A DNA stretch of 53,773 nucleotides from the NCBI GenBank assembly GCA_028279875.1, contig JANQMU010000096.1, forward strand, positions 1 to 53,773, written 5' to 3'. The stretch is from Rhizobiaceae bacterium. GTDB lineage: Bacteria; Pseudomonadota; Alphaproteobacteria; Rhizobiales; Rhizobiaceae. The translations under genes were made by a program, and so were the position numbers. Shown piece by piece: positions 41,537 to 50,501 of this stretch. How positions within the stretch are numbered: the stretch's first letter is position 1; each line of letters opens with the position of its first letter. The notes under the pieces are model-generated. The model was not told the origin of the DNA. It was given only the letters and a program-made list of their open reading frames with translations, and made no database searches.

Positions 41537-42502
41537 CTATTTGTCGTATTCGGGATGCCGACCGGCGATCGTGGTGAAATAGTCGCCGATAAAATAGTCG
41601 GCATCGATCTCCAGCAGGGCGATGTGTTTGGGCCGGGCGGCCCACATCGGATCGGCGGCCCGTTTTCCGGCCGGCTGGAAGATCGTCTGGCCGATCGCCG
41701 GTCCCTCGGTCGCCACCGCCAGCGATCCGCGCTTTTGCATATAGACGCCGGGCGCCGTCAGATAGGTCAGCGCCATCACATCATGCGGGATGCAGCCATT
41801 ATAGCCCGAATGGCTGCGGTAGAAGCGCGTATAGAATTTCGCGATATCGGCCAGCAGCGTGCCGACCTTCGGGTTTTCGACCCGCAGATCCTCGAAGAAG
41901 CTTGCCGTCAGAACGACCGGTGTTGTGACATCCAGCGGCGCGAGGACAACCGGCCAGTCGGCGGCGAAAACGGCATCGGCCGCATGGGGATCGTTCCAGA
42001 TATTGGCCTCGGCCACCGGCGAGATGTTGCCGGGCCGGTAGATGGAACCGCCCATGATGATGACGGATTTGACCCGGTCGACGATGGTCGGATCGCGTTC
42101 CAGCGCCCGCGCCAGATTGGTCAGCGGCCCGACGGCACAGATATCGATCTCGCCCGGAAGTTCGCGGGTCTTCTCGATCAGATAGTCGGCGCCGGAGAGG
42201 CCGACGGGTTTGCGGTTCGACGGCGGCAGTTCGATCTCCCCGAGACCGTTGGAGCCGTGAACCGAATAGGAGTGTGGGTTGGGCGCCATCACCAGCGGCC
42301 GCGTCTCGCCCTTGGCGACATCTGCGTCGTGTTCAAAAAAATCCATCAAACGCAATGCGTTATCGGTCGATTCTTCAACCGATACATTGCCAAATATCGT
42401 GGTCAGCGCAAGCAGTTCGATTTGCGGATGGGCAATCGCATAGGCGATGGCCATGGTATCATCAATGCCCGGATCGGTATCCAGGATGACCTTGTGTTTC
42501 AT
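41537..42502 (-). CDS. Nucleoside hydrolase
   Basis: A 321-residue member of the inosine-uridine nucleoside N-ribohydrolase family. The calcium-binding N-terminal motif is DTDPGIDDTMA, and CAVGPLTNLARAL and MGGSIYRPGN are the other family strands. The C-terminal MWAARPKHIALLEID is consistent. It hydrolyses N-glycosidic bonds of ribonucleosides to base and ribose in the cytoplasm. It stands 92 bases downstream of the HugZ-like gene on the same strand. The substrate range (purine or pyrimidine) is not clear. Confidence 0.9.
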   Translation of the reverse strand: MKHKVILDTDPGIDDTMAIAYAIAHPQIELLALTTIFGNVSVEESTDNALRLMDFFEHDADVAKGETRPLVMAPNPHSYSVHGSNGLGEIELPPSNRKPVGLSGADYLIEKTRELPGEIDICAVGPLTNLARALERDPTIVDRVKSVIIMGGSIYRPGNISPVAEANIWNDPHAADAVFAADWPVVLAPLDVTTPVVLTASFFEDLRVENPKVGTLLADIAKFYTRFYRSHSGYNGCIPHDVMALTYLTAPGVYMQKRGSLAVATEGPAIGQTIFQPAGKRAADPMWAARPKHIALLEIDADYFIGDYFTTIAGRHPEYDK

Positions 42503-42594
42503 TCCGGTTCCTTCGGTAATGCGTCATGGTCCGCGGCGGCCGGGTGGACGGCCGGGAAAGCAGTCTGCTCTTATGGGCTGCATCGGCGGAACGA

Positions 42595-43386
42595 TCAACC
42601 AAATTCGTTGGGGTCAGGCCATTTCCCGGAATGCTGCTCCCGGGCGCGTTTCGCCAGCGCCGCCATTTCAGGTGCCAGCCGTTTCGCATCCTGCAGGGGT
42701 GCATCGAATTCCACCCGCAGAACGGTGTCGGCGCCGAGTAGGTCGAAGCCAGCCGCGTCGATCCCGCAGATTGTCCAGTTTCCCTTGCGCTGCCCGGCAA
42801 GCACATGTGCGTAAAGCGCGACCGCATCGCCATGGTCGTCATTCATGTGGGTGATCGCGCCGTCCTCCATTTCCGCCAGGGCCGCCATCGCCGGCGAGGC
42901 GATGAGGATATCCTCCGCCGTCAGATGATAGGCCTTGCCGAACCCGCCATTGAGGCTCGCCGTCTGCAGCTCCAGCCGGAAGAAGGAAAAATCGGGAAAA
43001 TCGATATAGAGGGCGGATTTCGGATGGCGCCGGAGAAAGCGGGCCCGCATCCGGCCGTGCTGCACATCGCCGCGATCCAGTTTCACTGCGGTGCATTGCA
43101 GCGTGATGCGCGGATGGGCGAGGGGATCGCCCTTGCCGGGTTCTCCGAGCAGCAGCGAGACGCGCGGGTCATGTGCAAGGCCGGCTGTGTGGGTGGAAAG
43201 CTGCGACGCCAGGATGACGGGGGTGCGGTCGATGTCGCAGGCGACGGCGGTCCGGCTTGCGAAGGGCCGACCGTCCTGCGGCAGGAGAACCGCCAGCGCC
43301 CCGAACCGGGCGCCGCTGACCAGTTGCCGCGCGAGCCCGCGCGCCTCGTCATCCGTTTCTCGTCTGGGATCGGTTTTTTTGTTCAC
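42595..43386 (-). CDS. HugZ-like pyridoxamine 5'-phosphate oxidase-fold protein
   Basis: A 263-residue protein with an N-terminal split-barrel (FMN-binding-like) domain (about 15-165) and a C-terminal DUF2470 domain (about 170-250, MNDDHGDAVALYAHVL). GGFGKAYHLT is typical of HugZ/HutZ-type proteins that bind and degrade haem, while others of this fold have unclear roles. The histidine in HMNDDH is where haem ligands sit in DUF2470 proteins. It lies six bases upstream of the nucleoside hydrolase side and directly after the CaiB-like gene. No haem uptake genes are near. Confidence 0.82.
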   Translation of the reverse strand: MNKKTDPRRETDDEARGLARQLVSGARFGALAVLLPQDGRPFASRTAVACDIDRTPVILASQLSTHTAGLAHDPRVSLLLGEPGKGDPLAHPRITLQCTAVKLDRGDVQHGRMRARFLRRHPKSALYIDFPDFSFFRLELQTASLNGGFGKAYHLTAEDILIASPAMAALAEMEDGAITHMNDDHGDAVALYAHVLAGQRKGNWTICGIDAAGFDLLGADTVLRVEFDAPLQDAKRLAPEMAALAKRAREQHSGKWPDPNEFG

Positions 43387-43392
43387 TGCGGT

Positions 43393-44436
43393 CTACCGGT
43401 CCTTTGGCCGAGGGCTGAAGCGCGGTGCGAGGCGGGGCATGACGTGGCCGGCAATATCCTGAAAACCTGCGCGCTCCTCATTGTGCGGATGATGCGGCGC
43501 CTCGCCCGGCGTCAGGACCGGCGTGACACACGCGTCGCAGCCGGCAAACAGGGCCGTCCATTCGTCGCGGCTCTTTTGGCGAAACAATCCGGTCAGGACC
43601 TCGCGCAATTCCGTCCAGGCGGTCCGGTCATATTGCCGCTCGGCCCAGCCCTTGTCGAGACCGAGCACATCGATCAGGACGGCAAAGAACCGGGGTTCGA
43701 GCGGCGCGACCGCCATATGGCCGCCATCGGCCGTCTCATAGGTGTCGTAGAACGGGCAGCCGCCATCGAGCAGATTGCTGCCGCGCTTTCCGCCCTGCCA
43801 CAGGCCGGAGGCCATGAAGGAAAAGATCGGCGTTGCCAGCATGGCCGAGCCCTCGACCATCGAGGCGTCGACGACCGTTCCCTCACCAGTCGACTGACGG
43901 GCGAACAGTGCGGCGAGGATGCCCATGATCATGACCATCGTGCCACCGCCATAATCGCCGATGAGGTTGAGCGGCGGGATCGGTCCGCCGTCCTTGCCGC
44001 CGATCATCGACAGCACGCCCGACAGGGCGATGTAGTTGAGGTCATGGCCGGCGCGCCCGGCCATCGAGCCGTTCTGGCCGTAGCCGGTCATACGGGCATA
44101 GATGAGCTGCGGATTCTTCGGACAGGTGTCTTCGGGACCGAGCCCCAGTCGTTCCATGACACCCGGGCGGTAGCCTTCGACCAGCACGTCCGCCGTGGCA
44201 ATCAGCGCCATGGCCTCGCCGCGGCCGTCTTCGCTTTTCAGGTCCAGCCGCCTGACATCGCGCATCATCCGGTCGGGATCGGTCAGCGGGTCGAGCGGCA
44301 GGAAAACCGCGTCCCGCCCGCTGGCCTCGATGCGGGTAACCTGTGCACCGAGCCCGGCGAGCAGATAGCAGGCGAAGGGGGCGGGCCCGAGGCCCGCCAT
44401 TTCGATGACCGTCAGCCCTTCGAGCGGTCGGTCCAT
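43393..44436 (-). CDS. CaiB/BaiF family CoA transferase (alpha-methylacyl-CoA racemase-like)
   Basis: A 347-residue protein of the type III CoA transferase family. It starts MDRPLEGLTVIEMAGLGPAP and has EASGRDA and the catalytic aspartate region VVDASMVEG. The length and GYRPGVMERLGLG match alpha-methylacyl-CoA racemases, which interconvert R and S 2-methylacyl-CoA. The ATG at 44436 lies four bases after the SDR stop, so the two are cotranscribed. Together with the HSD10-like SDR this suggests branched-chain fatty or amino acid breakdown. Confidence 0.88.
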   Translation of the reverse strand: MDRPLEGLTVIEMAGLGPAPFACYLLAGLGAQVTRIEASGRDAVFLPLDPLTDPDRMMRDVRRLDLKSEDGRGEAMALIATADVLVEGYRPGVMERLGLGPEDTCPKNPQLIYARMTGYGQNGSMAGRAGHDLNYIALSGVLSMIGGKDGGPIPPLNLIGDYGGGTMVMIMGILAALFARQSTGEGTVVDASMVEGSAMLATPIFSFMASGLWQGGKRGSNLLDGGCPFYDTYETADGGHMAVAPLEPRFFAVLIDVLGLDKGWAERQYDRTAWTELREVLTGLFRQKSRDEWTALFAGCDACVTPVLTPGEAPHHPHNEERAGFQDIAGHVMPRLAPRFSPRPKDR

Positions 44437-44440
44437 CGGG

Positions 44441-45202
44441 TCATTTCGGCGCGAGGCGGATGGCGCCGTCAAGGCGGATCGTCTCGCCGTTGAGCATGGT
44501 GTTGTCGATGATGTGCATAACCAGGGAGGCATAATCCTCGGCCGTGCCGAGCCTCGACGGGTAGGGAATGGAGGCGGCGAGACTGTCCTGAACCTCCTGC
44601 GGCATCCCCATCAGCATCGGCGTGCCGAAAATACCGGGCGCGACGGTCATGACGCGGATGCCGAAGCGTGCCAGTTCGCGGGCCGCCGGAAGCGCCAGCG
44701 AGTGGATGCCGCCCTTGGAGGCCGCATAGGCGGCCTGGCCGATCTGTCCGTCAAAGGCCGCGACCGAGGCGGTGGAAATGATCACCGCCCGTTCATCGTC
44801 CTCCATCGCCTCCAGTTTCGAAGCCCGGTCGGCCACCAGCCGCATCATGTTGAACGAGCCGACGAGGTTGACATTGATGACCCGGGAAAAGAGTTCGAGA
44901 TCGTGCGGTCCCTCGCGGCCGACAATGCGGCTGGCATTGGCAATGCCGGCGCAGTTGACGAGGATGCGGGCGTCGCCATGGGCCTCGGCGGCGGCGGCGA
45001 CGGCCGCTTCGCCGGCCTCGGCGCTTGCCACATCGCACCCCAAAGCCAGACCGCCGATTTCGTCGGCGACGGATTTGGCGTTGTCCTCATTGATGTCGAG
45101 CACGGCGACCTTGGCGCCGGCCGCTGCGAGCGCCCGCGCGGTTCCCGCGCCCAGCCCCGAGCCTCCGCCGGTCACGATCGCGGCTTGTCCTTGTACTTTC
45201 AT
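44441..45202 (-). CDS. 3-hydroxyacyl-CoA dehydrogenase (HSD10-like SDR)
   Basis: A 253-residue SDR. It has the cofactor loop GGGSGLG, an acidic second strand (VLDINED) that suggests NAD+, NCAGIA, the serine in STASVAAF and catalytic YAASK. The segment FDGQIGQAAYAASKGG and the end GIFGTPML are hallmarks of type II 3-hydroxyacyl-CoA dehydrogenase (HSD17B10 relatives), which oxidises 3-hydroxy-2-methylacyl-CoA in isoleucine and fatty acid degradation. It leads the leftward operon with the CaiB-like gene. Confidence 0.9.
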   Translation of the reverse strand: MKVQGQAAIVTGGGSGLGAGTARALAAAGAKVAVLDINEDNAKSVADEIGGLALGCDVASAEAGEAAVAAAAEAHGDARILVNCAGIANASRIVGREGPHDLELFSRVINVNLVGSFNMMRLVADRASKLEAMEDDERAVIISTASVAAFDGQIGQAAYAASKGGIHSLALPAARELARFGIRVMTVAPGIFGTPMLMGMPQEVQDSLAASIPYPSRLGTAEDYASLVMHIIDNTMLNGETIRLDGAIRLAPK

Positions 45203-45305
45203 GTCAGTCTCCCTGTCACATCAGCACCACTATACCTGTCCGGCCAGTGCGGGAAGGGTGGTCCATTGTCGCAATTTCGTCTGCGCCGTTTGCACCGGCA
45301 TACGG

Positions 45306-46367
45306 TCATTCGGTGGCAGAGGCGCGGTGGCTGGTCAAGCCCTTGACGATGTCCTGTGCCGTGATTGTTCCGACAATCGCCCCCTGGTCCACGACCCCGA
45401 CCGCGCCGGGGCGCTTGGCGATGGCATCGAGTATCTCGACCAGCGGTGTGCCGGGCGTCGCCGTCGCCGAGAACAGATCCGAGGCGAGCGGCGCTTCCGG
45501 TTTGCCGGACGTCATGATATCGGCCGCGATCAACAGGCCGAGCGGGTTCATATTGGCGACGAAATCGGCGACATACCGGTTGGCCGGGTTCTTGACGATC
45601 TCCTGCGGCGTGCCGCACTGGACGATGCGGCCGCCTTCCATGATGGCGATGCGGTTGCCGATGCGAAAGGCTTCATCGAGATCGTGGCTGACGAAGATGA
45701 TGGTCTTTTTCAGTTGCGACTGCAACTGCAGCAACTCGTCCTGCAGCCGGGTCCTGATCAGCGGGTCGAGGGCCGAGAACGGCTCGTCCATCAACAGGAT
45801 CGGCGCGCCGGTGGCAAAGGCCCGGGCGAGACCGACACGCTGCTGCATGCCGCCTGAAAGCTCGTTGACCTTGCGGTCGGCCCATTGCGACAGGCCGACC
45901 AGTTCGAGTTGTTCGTGAACCTTCTGGCTGCGCTTCGATGCCGACATGCCAGACAATTCGAGCCCGAGCCCGACATTATCGGCCACCGTGCGCCACGGCA
46001 GCAGCCCGAATTGCTGGAAGACCATGGCCACCCGTTCCATGCGCAGGCGCCGCAATTGGCGCGGCGAACAGCGCTGCGGGTCGGTGGTGGTGTCTCCGCA
46101 ATCGACCAGCGTCTCGCCGCGGATCACCGGATTGAGGCCGTTGACAGCGCGCAGCAGCGTCGATTTACCGGAGCCCGACAGGCCCATCAGGACGATGATC
46201 TCGCCCTCCATCACCTCGAGGGAGGCGCCGGCGACGCCGAGGACCTGTCCGGTTTCCTCCTGGATCGTCTCGCGGCTCTCGCCGCGGTCGATCAGCGGCA
46301 GCGCCGCGGACGGATCGGTGCCGAAGACGATGTCGACATTCCTGAACTGTACGACCGGCTCTGCCAT
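45306..46367 (-). CDS. choV: Choline ABC transporter ATP-binding protein
   Basis: A 353-residue ATPase of the ProV/ChoV type with Walker A GLSGSGKST, signature LSGGMQQRVGLARA, Walker B ILLMDEPFSALDP and the H-loop IFVSHD. A partial CBS region is present at the C-terminus (GAVGVVDQGAIVGTITAQD), as in other members. The ATG at 46367 shares one base with the choW stop. An open frame continues upstream of the ATG but its residues are not homologous. It energises uptake by ChoW. Confidence 0.9.
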   Translation of the reverse strand: MAEPVVQFRNVDIVFGTDPSAALPLIDRGESRETIQEETGQVLGVAGASLEVMEGEIIVLMGLSGSGKSTLLRAVNGLNPVIRGETLVDCGDTTTDPQRCSPRQLRRLRMERVAMVFQQFGLLPWRTVADNVGLGLELSGMSASKRSQKVHEQLELVGLSQWADRKVNELSGGMQQRVGLARAFATGAPILLMDEPFSALDPLIRTRLQDELLQLQSQLKKTIIFVSHDLDEAFRIGNRIAIMEGGRIVQCGTPQEIVKNPANRYVADFVANMNPLGLLIAADIMTSGKPEAPLASDLFSATATPGTPLVEILDAIAKRPGAVGVVDQGAIVGTITAQDIVKGLTSHRASATE

Positions 46368-47203
46368 CACTTCGCCTCCCCGGCGCGGAACATGCGATCG
46401 AGCACGATCGCCACTACGACAATGACGAAACCGGCTTCGAAGCCGAGCGCCGTATTGACCGAATTCAGCGCCCGGACCACCGGCACGCCGAGCCCGTCTG
46501 CACCGACCAGCGCAGCGATCACCACCATCGACAGCGATAGCATGATCGTCTGGGTCAGGCCGGCCATGATCTGCGGCATGGCATAGGGTAGTTCGACCTT
46601 CCACAACAATTGTCGTTTGGTGGCGCCAAAGGCCTCGCCGGCCTCAATCAGCGCCAGCGGTGTCGAGGAGATGCCGAGATGGGTCAGGCGGATCGGGGCG
46701 GGCAGGACGAAAATCGCGGTGGCGATGAGCCCGGGAACCATGCCGATGCCAAAAAACACGATGGCCGGGATCAGATAGACGAAGGTCGGCAGGGTCTGCA
46801 TCAGGTCCAGCACCGGCCGGATGGTCGTGTAGAGCCTCGGCCGGTGGGCGGCGGCGATGCCGACCGGAACGCCGATCGCCATGCAGACGATACAGGCCGA
46901 AAGAACCAGCGTCAGGGTTTCGGTGGTGCGCACCCAGTAGCCCTGATTGACGATGAACAGAAAACTGATGGCGACGAAGGCGGCGGTCGCCAGGGAGCGG
47001 CGAAGGAGATAGGTCAACAGGACAAAGGCGGCAATGACGACCAGCGGCGGCGGGGTCTGCAGCACCAGCAGGATCGCCTCGATAACGGTTTCCAGGCCAA
47101 GGGCCAGACCGTCGAAGAACCAGCTGCCGTGATCGATCAGCCAGTCAACGACTGCCTTCGACCATTTGCCGACCGGTATCTTGTATTGCGTAAGCCATTC
47201 CAT
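46367..47203 (-). CDS. choW: Choline ABC transporter permease
   Basis: A 278-residue permease of the ProW type with about six membrane segments and the EAA loop EAGEAFGATKRQLLWKVELPY. MQTLPTFVYLIPAIVFFGIG is the typical transporter core. It lies between choX and choV in the order X-W-V known from Sinorhizobium. A Rho-independent terminator at 47272-47301 separates it from choX, so its expression is likely lower than that of the binding protein. Confidence 0.9.
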   Translation of the reverse strand: MEWLTQYKIPVGKWSKAVVDWLIDHGSWFFDGLALGLETVIEAILLVLQTPPPLVVIAAFVLLTYLLRRSLATAAFVAISFLFIVNQGYWVRTTETLTLVLSACIVCMAIGVPVGIAAAHRPRLYTTIRPVLDLMQTLPTFVYLIPAIVFFGIGMVPGLIATAIFVLPAPIRLTHLGISSTPLALIEAGEAFGATKRQLLWKVELPYAMPQIMAGLTQTIMLSLSMVVIAALVGADGLGVPVVRALNSVNTALGFEAGFVIVVVAIVLDRMFRAGEAK

Positions 47204-47271
47204 GCCATATCCCCCTCATTGGCCGTCTTCTTATACCAAAGCGATGGTCATTTCATCCTTTGCAGCGGCCA

Positions 47272-47301
47272 AATAAAAACCGCCCCGAAACCACGGGGCG
47301 G
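47272..47301 (-). terminator. Rho-independent terminator between choX and choW
   Basis: On the minus strand CCGCCCCG and CGGGGCGG form an eight-base perfect stem with a six-base loop, followed directly by TTTTTATTT. This is the strongest terminator in the window. Located within the operon after choX, it should let the abundant binding protein be made in excess while a fraction of transcripts read through into choWV. Confidence 0.85.
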
Positions 47302-47322
47302 CTGTGCTGATGTGGCAGATTT

Positions 47323-48267
47323 CTAAAGGCCGAGTTTGGACTTCACCGCGGCCATCCCGTCGCCGCCATCGGCGGTCGTGACGCCATCGAGCCAGCCTGC
47401 GACCATGTCCGGATTGGCCTTCAGCCAGTCGGACGCGGCTTTCGACGGCTCCTCGCCATCATCCAGAATGGCCGCCATGATTTCGTTTTCCATGGGCAGG
47501 GTGAATTTCAGGTTCTTCAGCAGGGCGCCGACATTGCTGCACTCGTCTACATAGCCCTTGCGCACATTGGTGTAGACCGTCGCGCCGCCGAAATCCGGGC
47601 CGAAATAATCGTCACCGCCGGCAAGATAGGTCAGTTCGAAATTGGCATTCATGGGATGCGGTGCCCAGCCGAGAAAGACGATCGGCTTGTCCCGCTTGTC
47701 AAGGCGCGCGACCTGGGCGAGCATGCCCTGTTCGGAGGATTCGGCCAGTTCGAAATCCTTCAGGCCGAACGCGTCGCTGGAGATCATGTCGAGGATGATG
47801 CGGTTGCCGTCATTGCCGGGTTCAATGCCGTAGATCTTGCCGTCGAGCGCGTCCGCCTGTCCGGCGATCTTGCTGAAATCATCGATGCCGAGCTTGGCGC
47901 CGGCGGCGTTGGTCGCCAGCGTGTATTTGGCGCCCTCGAGGTTTTCCCGCACGGTTTCAACGGAGCCTTCTTCCCGGTACGGCGCGATATCGGCTTCCAT
48001 GGTCGGCATCCAGTTGCCGAGGAAGACGTCGATATCGCCGTTCTTGAGGGATGTGTAGGTCACCGGCACGGACAGCAGCTTGATGTCGGTCTCATAGCCG
48101 AGGGCCTCCAGGACGACCGTCGTCGCCGCAGTCGTGGCGGTGATATCGGTCCAGCCGACATCGGAGAAGTGCACCGTCTTGCAACTGTCCGGTTCGGCCG
48201 CCAGCGCGCCGGCGCCGAGAGCCGTCGTCATGGCCACGGCCAGCAGCGATTGTCTGATGAATTTCAT
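47323..48267 (-). CDS. choX: Choline-binding periplasmic protein
   Basis: A 314-residue receptor with a signal peptide (cleavage near ALAA-E). The ligand residues known for ChoX of Sinorhizobium (Trp43, Asp45, Trp90, Tyr119, Asn156, Trp205) align at a constant offset of four: W39 and D41 (VGWTD), W86 (GNWMP), Y115 (AKYTL), N152 (GNDGN) and W201 (LGWAP). The aromatic box around the quaternary ammonium is thus intact, which supports choline or acetylcholine binding over glycine betaine. The ATG at 48267 has GGAGATC upstream. It is divergent from betI. Confidence 0.93.
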   Translation of the reverse strand: MKFIRQSLLAVAMTTALGAGALAAEPDSCKTVHFSDVGWTDITATTAATTVVLEALGYETDIKLLSVPVTYTSLKNGDIDVFLGNWMPTMEADIAPYREEGSVETVRENLEGAKYTLATNAAGAKLGIDDFSKIAGQADALDGKIYGIEPGNDGNRIILDMISSDAFGLKDFELAESSEQGMLAQVARLDKRDKPIVFLGWAPHPMNANFELTYLAGGDDYFGPDFGGATVYTNVRKGYVDECSNVGALLKNLKFTLPMENEIMAAILDDGEEPSKAASDWLKANPDMVAGWLDGVTTADGGDGMAAVKSKLGL

Positions 48268-48348
48268 GTCGGGATCTCCGTTGTCACTCCAATTGATGAT
48301 CTCATGGGGCATATCGCGCCACAAAGTGCGTTGATTTGCAAGCTTTTA

Positions 48349-48364
48349 TTGAACGATTGTTCAA
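48349..48364. promoter_or_regulatory. BetI operator candidate
   Basis: TTGAAC-GATT-GTTCAA, a perfect 16-bp dyad, lies between the divergent choX and betI starts. BetI sites known in other proteobacteria are palindromes with TTGAAC-like half sites, and BetI represses choline genes until choline binds. The position fits control of both genes. Confidence 0.7.
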
Positions 48365-48436
48365 GAAAAACTGGCAATTTGCGCCGGTTGCCGCATAATA
48401 CAGCCGATCCGCAAAGTGTCGAAACGAGGGATGTCG

Positions 48437-49015
48437 ATGCCGAAAGTCGGAATGGAACCGATCAGGCGGCGATCACTGGTCGAGGCGGCGATCTCCGCCA
48501 TTCATGCCCGCGGCTCGCTGGATATCACCATTCGCGATATCGCCGGGCGGGCCGGCGTGTCCCAGGGGCTGGCGCACCATTATTTCGGCAGCAAGGATGC
48601 GCTGATCGTCTCGGCGATGCGCCACCTGCTGACCGATTACGGACGCCAGGTTCGGCGTGAGATCAAGGACGCCGCAACACCTCGTGCGAGGGTGTCGGCG
48701 ATCATCCGTGCCAGCCTCGGCAGTGAGCAGTTCAAACCCGAAACGGTTTCGGTGTGGCTGGTCTTCTACGTCCATGCGCAGGAATCGAAGGATGCCCATG
48801 CGCTGCTGACGGTCTATGCCAGCCGCCTGGCCTCGAACCTGACCTATAATCTGCGGCCGCTCGTCGGCGATCGCGCACCGGCCGTGGCCGAAGGCATCGC
48901 CTCGTTGATCGACGGTCTCTACATCCGCAAGGCGCTCGGCAGCCTGAGGGAGGGCAGCGATGCGCGGATGCTGGTGGAGGACTATGTGGAAAGCCAGATC
49001 GTAAACCGGGGATAA
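48437..49015 (+). CDS. betI: Transcriptional repressor BetI
   Basis: A 192-residue TetR-type regulator. Its start MPKVGMEPIRRRSLVEAAIS is close to E. coli BetI (MPKLGMQSIRRR), and the helix-turn-helix is IRDIAGRAGVSQGLAHHYFG. The VSVWLVFYVHA helix is typical of the ligand domain. It represses glycine betaine synthesis and choline uptake genes in the absence of choline. I choose the ATG at 48437, since GAGGG lies six bases before it; an ATG at 48431 is too near. The betaine aldehyde and choline dehydrogenase genes (betB, betA) usually adjacent are not here. Confidence 0.92.
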   Translation: MPKVGMEPIRRRSLVEAAISAIHARGSLDITIRDIAGRAGVSQGLAHHYFGSKDALIVSAMRHLLTDYGRQVRREIKDAATPRARVSAIIRASLGSEQFKPETVSVWLVFYVHAQESKDAHALLTVYASRLASNLTYNLRPLVGDRAPAVAEGIASLIDGLYIRKALGSLREGSDARMLVEDYVESQIVNRG

Positions 49016-49087
49016 ACGGCCCGGCCGGTTTGACCGGTCGTGCCGGCCGATTATGGTTTTGCCGATCAACAGTTCTCGGGACCGGCC

Positions 49088-49669
49088 TTGGCCAAGCTCT
49101 ATTTCAGTTACTCGGCGATGAATGCCGGCAAATCCACGCTGCTGCTGCAGGCCTCCTACAATTACCGTGAACGCGGCATGCGCACGCTGCTTTTCATCGC
49201 GGCTCTTGATGAGCGGGCCGGCAAGGGCAAGATCGGTTCGCGGATCGGGCTGGAATGCGAGGCCATTCCCTTCGGCCGCGATGACGATCTTTTCGCGACG
49301 ATCAAACGGGAGCAGGACCGGGAGGCGATCGCCTGCGTCTTTGTCGACGAAGCGCAATTCATGAGCGAGGACCAGGTGTGGCAGTTGGCGCGGGCGGTGG
49401 ACGAACTCGACGTGCCGGTCATGGCCTATGGCCTGCGGACCGATTTTCGCGGCGAGCTGTTTCCCGGCTCGCGGGCGCTGCTGGCGATTGCCGACAGCCT
49501 GCGCGAAATCCGGACGATCTGTGAATGTGGCCGCAAGGCGACAATGGTCGTGCGCCTGGGGCCGGACGGCAAACCGTTGCAGGACGGCGCGCAAATCGTC
49601 GTCGGCGGCAACGAGACCTATGTGTCGCTTTGCCGCCGACACTGGAAGGAGGCGATGGGAAAGGCCTGA
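49088..49669 (+). CDS. tdk: Thymidine kinase
   Basis: A 193-residue type II thymidine kinase. The start is AKLYFSYSAMNAGKST, with the P-loop AMNAGKS, VFVDEAQFM as Walker B and the lasso/substrate region YGLRTDFRGELF. Cysteines in CECG and LCRRH fit the structural zinc. The TTG at 49088 gives the family's usual first residues (MAKLYF) and has GGGA seven bases upstream, whereas upstream in-frame codons add non-homologous residues. It phosphorylates thymidine for salvage. It follows betI by 72 bases and may be read from its own promoter. Confidence 0.92.
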   Translation: MAKLYFSYSAMNAGKSTLLLQASYNYRERGMRTLLFIAALDERAGKGKIGSRIGLECEAIPFGRDDDLFATIKREQDREAIACVFVDEAQFMSEDQVWQLARAVDELDVPVMAYGLRTDFRGELFPGSRALLAIADSLREIRTICECGRKATMVVRLGPDGKPLQDGAQIVVGGNETYVSLCRRHWKEAMGKA

Positions 49670-49804
49670 ATGAATCCGGTGCGTCATATCGCCTGTCGCG
49701 CCGATAATGAAGGGATTGCCGTTGCCACGACCGGCAAAATGGCGTTAATCAGAGGCCGGTTCCTTTGGAATATGAGTCCTTTGAGACCGGAAATGGAGAG
49801 ATTC

Positions 49805-50194
49805 ATGCAATTTCGAGTGCTTGCCGCAGCGACCGCGCTGTTGTCCGTCATGGCAATGCCTGCCTTCGCCGAAGGCGATCCCGTGAAAGGCGCCAAGGTC
49901 TTCAAGAAGTGCAAGGCGTGCCATGTCGTCGAAGAAGAGAAAAACAGGGTCGGACCGCATCTGGTCGGCATCATCGATCGGCCGGTGGCGTCGGTCGACG
50001 GTTTCAAATACTCAAAGGCCATGATCGAGTTCGGTGCCGACGGCAAGGTCTGGGATGTCGAAACGCTGACGATTTACCTGAAGAAGCCCAAGGATCTTAT
50101 CAAGAAGACCTCGATGGCGTTCGCTGGCCTCAAAAAAGACGCCGATATCGAGAATGTCGTGGTCTATCTGCAGGATCCTTCCGCCGCCGAATAG
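49805..50194 (+). CDS. Class I cytochrome c
   Basis: A 129-residue periplasmic cytochrome c with a signal peptide (cleavage near AFA-E, residue 22). The haem motif is CKACH (C36, C39, H40) and the distal ligand is probably M104 (KKTSMAFAG). It is close to c550/c2-type electron carriers of alphaproteobacteria, which shuttle electrons between the bc1 complex and oxidases. GGAG precedes the ATG. It is not clearly in an operon with tdk (135-bp gap). A seven-base hairpin (GCCGCCG/CGGCGGC, 50183-50201) overlaps the stop, without a T-run. Confidence 0.9.
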   Translation: MQFRVLAAATALLSVMAMPAFAEGDPVKGAKVFKKCKACHVVEEEKNRVGPHLVGIIDRPVASVDGFKYSKAMIEFGADGKVWDVETLTIYLKKPKDLIKKTSMAFAGLKKDADIENVVVYLQDPSAAE

Positions 50195-50501
50195 CGGCGG
50201 CAGGTCAGATCCGGACAGCCCTTGCGCCGCTTGCGGTGCGCGGACGATGCCGGCAGTTCCCGCCGAACCCGGCGGCCGGGGTCTGAAGGAAGTCTGGAAC
50301 ATGTATTCGCATGCCGATGTGTGCGGCTGGATCGGCGCGCACGCCTACCCATAAAACTGTGATAATTATCGTGCAGGCTTGCAGTTGCTGCGATCAGCAC
50401 CAACATTAGGCGCACGTAACGATGACCGGTTGGTCCCGCGGGCCGGTGTTTGTCCGTTATCGGGGCGCGCCGGTGAGACCCGGTCCAAATGAGGGGACGT
50501 C
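50195..50501. other. 307-bp gap with possible promoter of the AAA+ operon
   Basis: No gene is evident. GATAATTATC at 50361-50370 is a perfect ten-base palindrome in an otherwise GC-rich region. A TTGCAG at 50379 with a weak AACATT 17 bases later could be a promoter. The only clear signal at the right is GAGGGGACGTC just before the ATG at 50502. Confidence 0.35.

Noticed and set aside
45306..46604. Longer start for choV at 46604
   Set aside because: The extra residues overlap choW in another frame and have no similarity to ProV-type proteins; the ATG at 46367 gives the normal start.
50183..50201. Hairpin at the end of the cytochrome c gene as a terminator
   Set aside because: The stem is seven bases of GC pairs but overlaps the stop codon and has no T-run, so I do not list it as a terminator.
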